From positions 1 through 32,036 of the forward strand of contig JAIOHM010000030.1 of NCBI GenBank assembly GCA_019912965.1: 32,036 bases of DNA, written 5' to 3'. This document shows, in pieces, positions 9,209 through 15,667 of this stretch (within the stretch, counting starts at the first letter, position 1; each line of letters opens with the position of its first letter). The translations under genes were made by a program, and so were the position numbers. The DNA comes from Anaerolineae bacterium (GTDB lineage Bacteria; Chloroflexota; Anaerolineae; Aggregatilineales; Phototrophicaceae). The notes beneath the pieces are model-generated. The model did no database searches and was not told the origin of the DNA. It saw only the letters and a list, made by a program, of their open reading frames with translations.

Positions 9209-10441
9209 TTAGTCTGAAGGCAGGTCAACGCCGATGAGGGTGAAGGCGCGGGCGTAGACATCATTGATGATGGCGCTGAACAATAAGCCAGAGGCACGGT
9301 AAACCAATGTCTCGCTATCGCCAAAGGTGGTATCTGGGAAATCGGGCGGCATGGGGTAACGCATGACCAGCATCACTGTGGCTTTACCTGTCTCGGCATC
9401 TTTAATGACATAGGCAGGATCGAGGGCAGCTTCATGGGCTTCCAGTATTTCTGTAAGTGGTCGCAGCACACGCCTCGATTCATAGATTGCGGCGCGTTCG
9501 TCCAATGCAACCGCCGCTTGTTTAGCAACTTCAGCATCGTCGTAAACTAACGCGACGATGACATATTGCTCATCACCTTGATAAGTATCGGCAAATGTGG
9601 CTAGGGTATAGGGCGGTAATACGGTTACAGGGTCGCGCTCAACAATGCTCTGTTCGCTTGTCAAAGGCGGGAAAAAACCCACATCGGTTATGCTGAAAAA
9701 CTGTGCCTGCCGGACTATGCCCGTTTGAATGACCGCGTGGGCAGCCGCCGAAAAATAAGGATTCGCTGCTAACGAGGGTTGTTCGCCAGCCCGCGCATCC
9801 AATATCCCGTTCACAACCGCAATATCTGGTGAATTAAAGAGATAGCCGGGTACTACGGCTAGGGGTTCTTTGCGACCCAACTCACCGCCAAAAGGAACAG
9901 CGGGATCGCGGTCGATAAGGTTAATTTTCAAGCCGCTGTCACAACCATCCGGCCCACAGATCAGAGTCACGTCATCGGTCTGCTCTGACGAAAACCCCCG
10001 CGCAGCAAAAGCATCGCTGATGGCGGTTGGGTCAAAATCCGCTGCGAAAATCTGCCCCATCGCGGGCGGCTGCCCGAAGGTTAGCACCTGATTCACATCC
10101 GTCCAGACAAAGCCGGATGTCGTTTGCATGGTTTCCAACTGCTTTAGCATGAACTCGGTGCGGAAGCCGGAATATACACCACTCATGGCAACTAACCACA
10201 AACGGCTGATTTCTGCGCGATCAAGGATTTCCTGTGGGGTAATGGAGTCGATACCCCGCGCGGCGGCCACAGCGTCGTAATCGGCATAGCTGACGATGGG
10301 CGCAGTTTGATAGATGGATTCGGTATCCGGCACCAGCGCCAGCATATCTAGCAGGGGAACAGGTTCGGAATCTTGTGCGTGAGCAATACTTAAACCCGTA
10401 CACAAAACGATCACCAGCAATAAAAAGCGCATTCGGTGCAT
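9209..10441 (-). CDS. Exported protein of unknown function
   Basis: A 410-residue protein with a clear signal peptide (MHRMRF, then a hydrophobic stretch, cleavage likely after AHA near residue 22). No lipobox Cys follows. The mature part is acidic, with no motif I recognise and two cysteines close together (ICGPDGCDSG, near residue 160) that may form a disulfide. A C-terminal stretch with VMRYPMPPDFPD and a hydrophobic segment near the end is not clearly a membrane anchor. It follows the 641-residue membrane protein on the same strand with a ~90-base gap. Function unknown; location outside the cytoplasmic membrane is inferred. Confidence 0.75.
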   Translation of the reverse strand: MHRMRFLLLVIVLCTGLSIAHAQDSEPVPLLDMLALVPDTESIYQTAPIVSYADYDAVAAARGIDSITPQEILDRAEISRLWLVAMSGVYSGFRTEFMLKQLETMQTTSGFVWTDVNQVLTFGQPPAMGQIFAADFDPTAISDAFAARGFSSEQTDDVTLICGPDGCDSGLKINLIDRDPAVPFGGELGRKEPLAVVPGYLFNSPDIAVVNGILDARAGEQPSLAANPYFSAAAHAVIQTGIVRQAQFFSITDVGFFPPLTSEQSIVERDPVTVLPPYTLATFADTYQGDEQYVIVALVYDDAEVAKQAAVALDERAAIYESRRVLRPLTEILEAHEAALDPAYVIKDAETGKATVMLVMRYPMPPDFPDTTFGDSETLVYRASGLLFSAIINDVYARAFTLIGVDLPSD

Positions 10442-10446
10442 CAGGA

Positions 10447-10482
10447 ATTCCCTTATCTATAACAATCTAACTACAAGGGAAT
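10447..10482 (-). promoter_or_regulatory. Inverted repeat enclosing the ribosome site of the exported protein
   Basis: ATTCCCTT (10447-10454) and AAGGGAAT (10475-10482) are perfect 8-base complements 20 bases apart. On the minus strand the proximal arm contains the AAGGG ribosome site of the 10441 start, so the distal arm could sequester it. Only relevant if transcription starts upstream of 10482. Confidence 0.35.
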
Positions 10483-10531
10483 GATACACCGAAGCGTTTC
10501 GATCAGACATCCACCGAAAGGCTTATTTGGG

Positions 10532-12457
10532 TTAGCTCCTCGATAAATTGCCGATGATAAAGCGGGTGGGTGATGTATCTTGAATGCTGGATTTGTCTAT
10601 CGTGATGTAATAGTGAACGCCATCCCGATCCATGAAAATCTGTTCAGCACAGGAACCACTGTCCAGCGGATAATGGGATTGTAGATCAAACGTGTTGCGG
10701 TAGTAGATGTAGACCGCATCGCTGCAAGTGCTGGCGGTTGAACGCGACCCTAACACAATGATGCGTCCGGCTGCGGGGACATCCAGCAGATGACCGATGG
10801 ATACCCCAAACCGTTCATCTTCAATCGTCAAATGATCGGTGTATGCGGGTAGATTTCCGTTAGCGGACATCTCGAAAACCTGACCGCAGCGGTTGAACAG
10901 GTAGCGGTCATCGGCAGAAACCCACGATTGGCTGCATACATTGTACGATTCGCTAAATTCCCATTCGTGCTTGCGGCTCGGCCAGCCCCCGGCAATATCC
11001 CAAACGTGCATTTTGAAATCTTCATAGGGCAGCGGCATATACAGCGTGTTGCCAGCCAGACTGAAAGGGCTTGCACCGGTATAGTCTACATGGGTGCTTC
11101 CTGAAAGCGGCTGATTTAGGTTCAGGGCGTGAAGGCCATGAAGCCCATTGTAGTCATCTTGCAGCGAGAAGTAGAGCCAACCATTGGCGATGGTCTGATT
11201 GGCAACGGTGTAATTAGCGTCGATCACATAGTCTTTCATGATCGTCTGGCGGAGCAGATCAATCACGCAAACGCCACCCTTATAACCGATGGCCGCGATT
11301 CCGCCATAGGCATCCAAAACAAGGTTGGCAGGCATCCGCTGACAGGTGGGCATGGTGGATTCAGTTTGGGTCAGCGGATCGTAGAGATAGAGTACATCAT
11401 CCGCCAGCATATCGCGGTCATCTGCAACGGCGACCATGCGCGCCAAAGAAAGGCTGTAGGCAACATCAATAGTGTCACGCGGCATTTCCAGAATCGTCCC
11501 ATGCGGAAAAGGCGTCGGGCTTGGGGTTGGGCTGGCGGATAAGGTGGGGCGCTGGGTTGGAATAACCGCGAGGGTTGGGAGTGATGCAGCTTCAACAGCA
11601 GCATTGTTGCTGCTCAACGCAACCGCTACCAGCCCAACAACCACAACCACCAATACGACTACTACGCCGACCAGAATCATCTCAACCTGTGATAGTTTGT
11701 TGGTCTTTTTGGGTGCGGCTGATGCTTTACGGGGTTTGCCTTCTGGCTCGAAAAAACTCTGGGTTTTGTTGTCTTGTGACCAGCTTGGGGTAAATTCTTC
11801 CTCAGCCTCTTCCTCAGCTTGATCTTGCTTGGTGTTTAATTCCCTAATGGCAGAAAAGCCATGAAACATGTAGTAGAAAAAGATAGCGCGCGTTACGAGT
11901 CCGCCAACCAAACCGCCCGCGACTCGTCCGCCACTGGCTGCTACCTCAAAAATCCCTAACACGGTGAATAAGGTGTCGATCCCAAAACCACCTATGGTCA
12001 AACCTAATGCGATGGAGGAACGGCGGCTGACAAAAAAGCCCAGCACACCATAAATGATTCCGGTCAATATCAAGGGGAAGCTGTCGGCGGCAGTAACGCC
12101 AAGTAGTCTTACATCGGAAAAAGCGGTTAAAAGACCGACCCCAACGTTGATCGCCGCAATAAAATAAATGATCTGCATGACCACGCTGAGACGGAGTTGC
12201 GGATCGGCAGATGACTCCGGCAGCGGTTCGCCGTTCAACCGCACATCCAGTTTGGAAGCGGCTACCCCTTTGCCTTTTTGGATGGTTAAAACGCCCCGGT
12301 TGATTTTGCAAGACCATCCGGTTTTAAGCTGGTCGCCGGAAATTGATCCCAGTTCTTTGCCATTGAGGCTGACAGAGTGTGTTTGGGAGAAGATGGGGGT
12401 GGAGATAATGAGGTCTTTCGGCTCACCCTTCCTAAAGGCGTATTTTTGGCTTGGCAT
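10532..12457 (-). CDS. Multi-domain membrane protein of unknown function
   Basis: A 641-residue protein. Residues 1-90 are a small cytoplasmic beta-rich domain; ~92-200 hold four hydrophobic helices; ~205-255 are a highly charged linker with an EEEAEEEF patch; ~257-280 is a fifth, Val-rich helix; and the rest is extracytoplasmic, starting with a Ser/Thr/Pro-rich stalk and continuing as repeated strand blocks that look like a beta-propeller (weak inference). I do not recognise the family. The layout suggests an envelope sensor or structural protein. ATG 12457 has AAGGA 8 bases upstream. A promoter with a palindrome over its -10 lies ~70 bases upstream. Codes next to another exported unknown, which may share its role. 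Confidence 0.7.
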   Translation of the reverse strand: MPSQKYAFRKGEPKDLIISTPIFSQTHSVSLNGKELGSISGDQLKTGWSCKINRGVLTIQKGKGVAASKLDVRLNGEPLPESSADPQLRLSVVMQIIYFIAAINVGVGLLTAFSDVRLLGVTAADSFPLILTGIIYGVLGFFVSRRSSIALGLTIGGFGIDTLFTVLGIFEVAASGGRVAGGLVGGLVTRAIFFYYMFHGFSAIRELNTKQDQAEEEAEEEFTPSWSQDNKTQSFFEPEGKPRKASAAPKKTNKLSQVEMILVGVVVVLVVVVVGLVAVALSSNNAAVEAASLPTLAVIPTQRPTLSASPTPSPTPFPHGTILEMPRDTIDVAYSLSLARMVAVADDRDMLADDVLYLYDPLTQTESTMPTCQRMPANLVLDAYGGIAAIGYKGGVCVIDLLRQTIMKDYVIDANYTVANQTIANGWLYFSLQDDYNGLHGLHALNLNQPLSGSTHVDYTGASPFSLAGNTLYMPLPYEDFKMHVWDIAGGWPSRKHEWEFSESYNVCSQSWVSADDRYLFNRCGQVFEMSANGNLPAYTDHLTIEDERFGVSIGHLLDVPAAGRIIVLGSRSTASTCSDAVYIYYRNTFDLQSHYPLDSGSCAEQIFMDRDGVHYYITIDKSSIQDTSPTRFIIGNLSRS

Positions 12458-12528
12458 TGGCGTAATCCTTGTGTGAAGTCCTTCCCAAAGGATATGCCAA
12501 GCGGCCTAAAAAAAGCCGAAAGACTCAT

Positions 12529-12543
12529 TGTAATCACATTACA
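12529..12543. promoter_or_regulatory. Palindrome over the -10 region of the 641-residue gene
   Basis: TGTAAT-CAC-ATTACA. On the minus strand it covers a TACAAT -10-like box, with TTCACA 15 bases further upstream as a possible -35. A repressor site is the likely reading. The spacer is short, so promoter assignment is uncertain. Confidence 0.4.
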
Positions 12544-12673
12544 TTTTTGTGAAATCAGATGAAAGGTTTAGGTGGAGGCGGCTTTATTTACGAGGGATAT
12601 GAACCGCTGTGCTTCTTTATTAGCGATTTCGACAGCCGCCTCTAACCTATAGGGTAGCGTGAGACTGAAATTT

Positions 12674-13096
12674 CTAAGTTGATGGGGTTTCGAATTTATC
12701 GAGCCAAGCAATAGCCTGTTCCAAAGTCGTGAAAACATTCATCCGTAAACCACGTTCAAACAGAATATCGATAACAGGCATTAATGTTCCAGCCGCCGCT
12801 AAATCCTCCGGTACAACCATTGCCCAATATTTCCAGCCTGCTTGTACAGTTCTTGGCTGCCATTCGTTGAATGACCACTCGTTGCCCTCTTGAGTCAATG
12901 CGTCATTTTTGCGGTCATCGGAAAGCCACTTATGAACTTTGTATTTCTGCAACCCATCCGTTCCAGCATTGAGCGCTTCTTTAAATACCGCCAACTGGGT
13001 ACTCATAGGTTGATGAATGGTGTGGTAAATGAGTTTTTTATCGGGCCAATATTCGACTGTAACGTATGGAGAATCATATAAAGTAATGTTTGGCAT
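12674..13096 (-). CDS. STAS/SpoIIAA-like protein
   Basis: A 140-residue soluble protein with the alternating strand-helix pattern of SpoIIAA/STAS-like proteins found widely in bacteria (for example the stretches PYVTVEYWPDKKLIYHTIH, KYKVHKWLSDDRKN and WKYWAMVVPEDLAAAG). No phosphorylatable serine of the classic anti-sigma antagonist type can be pinpointed, so a sensory or scaffold role is as likely as sigma regulation. The gene has its own well-formed promoter with an operator-like dyad just downstream of the -10. Family call is moderate; function unknown. Confidence 0.65.
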   Translation of the reverse strand: MPNITLYDSPYVTVEYWPDKKLIYHTIHQPMSTQLAVFKEALNAGTDGLQKYKVHKWLSDDRKNDALTQEGNEWSFNEWQPRTVQAGWKYWAMVVPEDLAAAGTLMPVIDILFERGLRMNVFTTLEQAIAWLDKFETPST

Positions 13097-13111
13097 AGTT
13101 CATTTTCCCTT

Positions 13112-13128
13112 TTGAGATATTGTCTCAA
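13112..13128. promoter_or_regulatory. Operator-like dyad at the STAS gene promoter
   Basis: TTGAGA-N5-TCTCAA, a perfect inverted repeat abutting the -10 box and covering the predicted transcription start. Ideal position for a repressor. Confidence 0.5.
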
Positions 13129-13155
13129 GTATAAAGCGATAATGCATAATTGCAA
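13128..13155 (-). promoter_or_regulatory. Promoter of the STAS-like gene
   Basis: On the minus strand TTGCAA (13155-13150), a 16-base spacer and TATACT (13133-13128). The gene start follows about 30 bases later. Confidence 0.5.
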
Positions 13156-13198
13156 ACAAACCGTTATGTGCGCTGCTGTGGTTGTAGTTGTTCATTAC

Positions 13199-14050
13199 TC
13201 ACCGTCCGGTGAAGTCGCGCAAGTAGAGGAAATCGTGACCGATGGTGCGGCGGCTGAGTTTGGCGATGTTGGGCATGGTGCGTTTGTAGTGATTGGCCTT
13301 CACGCGAGTCCAGACTTTTTCCACAAAAGTGCGATCAAAGCCTTCTTCGGCGGCTTCGTCCAGGGTGTAGCGTTCGTCTACCAACAGATACAGCAGTTGA
13401 TCGACATCGTTGTAGGTGAAGCCGAGTTCGCCTTCGTCAGTCTGCCCTTCCCACAAGTCGGCGGATGGGGCTTTATCGAGGATGGGCTGCGGCACACCCA
13501 ACGCCTGCGAAAGCTGCCGCACCTGTGCTTTGTAGAGGTCAGCAATTGGCTGCAAAGCCACACCGCTGTCGCCATAAATGGTCGAGTAGCCGAGCAGAAA
13601 TTCGGTCTTGTTGCTCGTCCCCATCACCAAGCCACCCCACGCTACGGATTGGTCATAAAGCGTGACCATGCGTAACCGCGCCATGATGTTGCCCTTCCGC
13701 AGATTGCTCATATCCGGGAAGCGGTCAATCAGCGGATCAGCCATTTCGGTAATCGGACTGTCCAAATGCGGCAGGCCGAGGGCTTTAATGACCAATTCGG
13801 CATCAGCAAGGCTGGCAGGCGACGAGGTTTTATAGGGCATCCGCACGACTAACACATTTTCTGCGCCGAGGGCTTCGGCAGACAAATATGCAGAAAGCGC
13901 CGAATCGATGCCGCCGGAAAGCCCGATGACTGCCCGTTTCATCCCGGCTTTGTGAATCTGGTCACGGATGAAGTCGGTCAGCATTTTGCGGGCGATGTCG
14001 GTATTGATCGATAAGCGATGCATAAGGTCGGGTTTTACTACGAAGGTCAT
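13199..14050 (-). CDS. nadE: NAD+ synthetase, ammonia-type synthetase domain
   Basis: A 283-residue NadE that adenylates and amidates nicotinate adenine dinucleotide to NAD+. The ATP PP-loop motif SGGIDS is at residues 45-50. GTSNKTEFLLGYSTIYGD and the ADLYKAQVRQL segment, plus the DKAPSADLWEGQTDE loop, are all family hallmarks. No glutaminase domain is attached, but a nitrilase gene with a NadE-glutaminase-like sequence lies upstream in the same gene string, so the two may act as a split glutamine-dependent enzyme. Start 14050 is chosen over 14083 because AAAGG precedes it by 7 bases; it begins 11 bases after the stop of a toxin remnant. Confidence 0.95.
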   Translation of the reverse strand: MTFVVKPDLMHRLSINTDIARKMLTDFIRDQIHKAGMKRAVIGLSGGIDSALSAYLSAEALGAENVLVVRMPYKTSSPASLADAELVIKALGLPHLDSPITEMADPLIDRFPDMSNLRKGNIMARLRMVTLYDQSVAWGGLVMGTSNKTEFLLGYSTIYGDSGVALQPIADLYKAQVRQLSQALGVPQPILDKAPSADLWEGQTDEGELGFTYNDVDQLLYLLVDERYTLDEAAEEGFDRTFVEKVWTRVKANHYKRTMPNIAKLSRRTIGHDFLYLRDFTGR

Positions 14051-14061
14051 GTGACAACCTT

Positions 14062-14181
14062 TCAAGGCTGATAGCCTATACATACTGCAATCGCAGCAGC
14101 AATTTCGTCTAATTCATCGGCTGTAAGACCGCCCAGTTTCCTAATAAACCGATTTTCAGAGAGCGACCTAACCTGAAATGC
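14062..14181 (-). pseudogene. Remnant of a PemK/MazF-family toxin (C-terminal 39 codons)
   Basis: The minus-strand frame ending at the TGA 14064-14062 reads FQVRSLSENRFIRKLG then GLTADELDEIAAAIA. This matches the C-terminal helix region typical of PemK/MazF toxins (a V.Q.R.LS..R...KLG.L...EL pattern). There is no start codon and no N-terminal barrel, so about two thirds of the toxin is gone. It sits directly after a broken antitoxin-like frame and ends 11 bases before nadE. Confidence 0.6.
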
Positions 14182-14183
14182 GT

Positions 14184-14429
14184 TTATTCATCGTCAAAGT
14201 CTGCCTTGTCGAGTGTTTCTAAAAGTTCGACATCCCTACCATGAGCTTTGGAGTGCTTGTTTGACGATACTGTTACGTTCATTAGGCGGAAGTTTCATGA
14301 GTTGACGTGCCGAGTAAATTATTGTAGAAGGTTCGCTGTCAATACGTTCCACAAATTCAAGCACTTCGCGCTGTTCTTGCTCATTCAACCGTCTGATTTT
14401 TCGATCAGTTCATATTCAAGTGTGGTCAT
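14184..14429 (-). pseudogene. Frameshifted antitoxin-like gene
   Basis: From ATG 14429 (GGAGG 9 bases upstream) the frame reads MTTLEYELIEK and then stops at 14385. Adding one A to the five-A run at 14397-14401 restores a helical antitoxin-like protein, IRRLNEQEQREVLEFVERI onward. A second shift near 14244 is needed to continue as GRDVELLETLDKADFDDE to the TAA at 14184. Its start overlaps the upstream NTF2-like gene by 14 bases. The first shift is in a homopolymer, so a sequencing error is possible, but the toxin next door is also broken. Confidence 0.6.
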
Positions 14430-14799
14430 CGTTCATGTCCTCCTCGGACTCTTCTTCCACCTCTTGATGCACATATTGGGTGATTTTGTGGGGATAATCT
14501 TCTTCGACGACGACTTGTGCTGCGTAGAATGGGCCGCGTTCGGACTGCATCACCACGAGGGCGGCGTGTTTATCAACCGCGATCACCTGCCCGACGCGCA
14601 GCTTACCCGCGATGCGATACATGGCTTTGAGTTCGGCGAGATGGGCGGCAACCGGGGCGGATTCCAGCAGCGTTGGTGCATAATTATCCTGAATATAAGT
14701 CCGCAAACGCGCAAAATCGCCTTTGTTGAACAGGGTCGTTAAGGCGATCAGGCGCATTCCGGCATTGCTGGGGACGAGTAGTTCGCGCGGGTCAGCCAT
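14416..14799 (-). CDS. NTF2-like small protein
   Basis: A 127-residue protein without signal peptide. The pattern ALTTLFNKGDFARLRTYI near the N-terminus, then hydrophobic strands VIAVDKHAALVVMQS and AAQVVVEEDYPHKITQYV, resembles NTF2/SnoaL-like domains (the kind also seen at the N-terminus of some serine hydrolases). The C-terminal tail is acidic (EEESEED). Its ATG shares one base with the stop of the nitrilase gene (TAATG), so the two are translationally coupled. No function can be assigned; a binding or accessory role beside the nitrilase and NadE is a guess. Confidence 0.6.
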   Translation of the reverse strand: MADPRELLVPSNAGMRLIALTTLFNKGDFARLRTYIQDNYAPTLLESAPVAAHLAELKAMYRIAGKLRVGQVIAVDKHAALVVMQSERGPFYAAQVVVEEDYPHKITQYVHQEVEEESEEDMNDDHT

Positions 14800-15656
14800 T
14801 ACTCCCCATCCCGCCGTAAAATGCGTCCTAATTCGCGCTGTACCAGATCAGTGCGTTCGTCGCGCAGCAGCGGCAGACGGGCGCGGGTGCGGTGCAGTTG
14901 GTTCAGGTCGATTTCGTGGGTCAGGAGTTGTTCATCAAAGTAATGCCCGTGTAGGAGGAACTCGCCATCCGGGTCAACGATGGACGAGCCACCCCAAAAA
15001 TTCTTGCCATCCTCGTAGCCGACGCGGTTACAGTGGATTACATAATTGGTGAACATGCTGCCGTAAGATTGGTTGACCAGTTCGACCCAACGCGACCCGG
15101 AAAGTCGATCACCACTGTCTAAACCCCGGCTGGGGCTGGCGCTTTGGAAAATCAGCATATCCGCGCCATCCAGCCACAGCAGGTACGGCGGCGACATGTG
15201 CCAGAAATCTTCGCAGATCAACATGCCAACACGCCCGAAACGGGTATCAAACGCGCGGGTATGTTCCCCCTGATCGAAGTAGCGGCCTTCGTCGAACATG
15301 GCGTAAGTTGGCAGATAGAGTTTGTGATGGATATGTAGGCATTCGCCTTTGGAGAGGTAAGCGCTGGCGGTATAAAATCGCTGGCGTTTGTCCTCATGCA
15401 CAAAGCCGAACATGATGTCCATTTCGTGGCTGGCATCCAGCAGGGCGCGGAAGGTAGCATCATCGCGCGTGGCCTGAATGGCGACTTCCGGCACTAAATC
15501 CTGCACCTGATAGCCCGTCAAGGACAGTTCAGGGAAGACGATTAGATCAACACCTTGATCGTCCGCCTGCCGGATGAAATCCAAATGTTTGTCCAGATTG
15601 CACTTTACATCCCCCAGCTTGGGGTACATCTGCGCCAACCCTACTTTGACACGCAT
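14799..15656 (-). CDS. Nitrilase-family amidohydrolase, NadE-glutaminase-like
   Basis: A 285-residue carbon-nitrogen hydrolase. The Glu-Lys-Cys triad is Glu43 (FPELSLTGY), Lys112 (HKLYLP) and Cys148 (CEDFW). The stretch KLYLPTYAMFDEGRYFDQG is very like the glutaminase domain of glutamine-dependent NAD+ synthetases, where the nitrilase domain feeds ammonia to NadE. Here it is a free protein in the same gene string as a stand-alone NadE. Other members of this branch are annotated only as nitrilases, so another amide substrate is possible. Start 15656 has AAGGTGG upstream; it nearly abuts the amidohydrolase stop at 15668, and its own stop overlaps the next gene. Confidence 0.85.
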   Translation of the reverse strand: MRVKVGLAQMYPKLGDVKCNLDKHLDFIRQADDQGVDLIVFPELSLTGYQVQDLVPEVAIQATRDDATFRALLDASHEMDIMFGFVHEDKRQRFYTASAYLSKGECLHIHHKLYLPTYAMFDEGRYFDQGEHTRAFDTRFGRVGMLICEDFWHMSPPYLLWLDGADMLIFQSASPSRGLDSGDRLSGSRWVELVNQSYGSMFTNYVIHCNRVGYEDGKNFWGGSSIVDPDGEFLLHGHYFDEQLLTHEIDLNQLHRTRARLPLLRDERTDLVQRELGRILRRDGE

Positions 15657-15667
15657 ATTTCCCACCT

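Noticed and set aside
13112..13675. 187-residue plus-strand frame over nadE
   Set aside because: Antisense to nadE, whose PP-loop and family motifs are intact.
14248..14742. 164-residue plus-strand frame
   Set aside because: Covers the antisense of the NTF2-like gene and the TA remnant; no ribosome site or recognisable motif.
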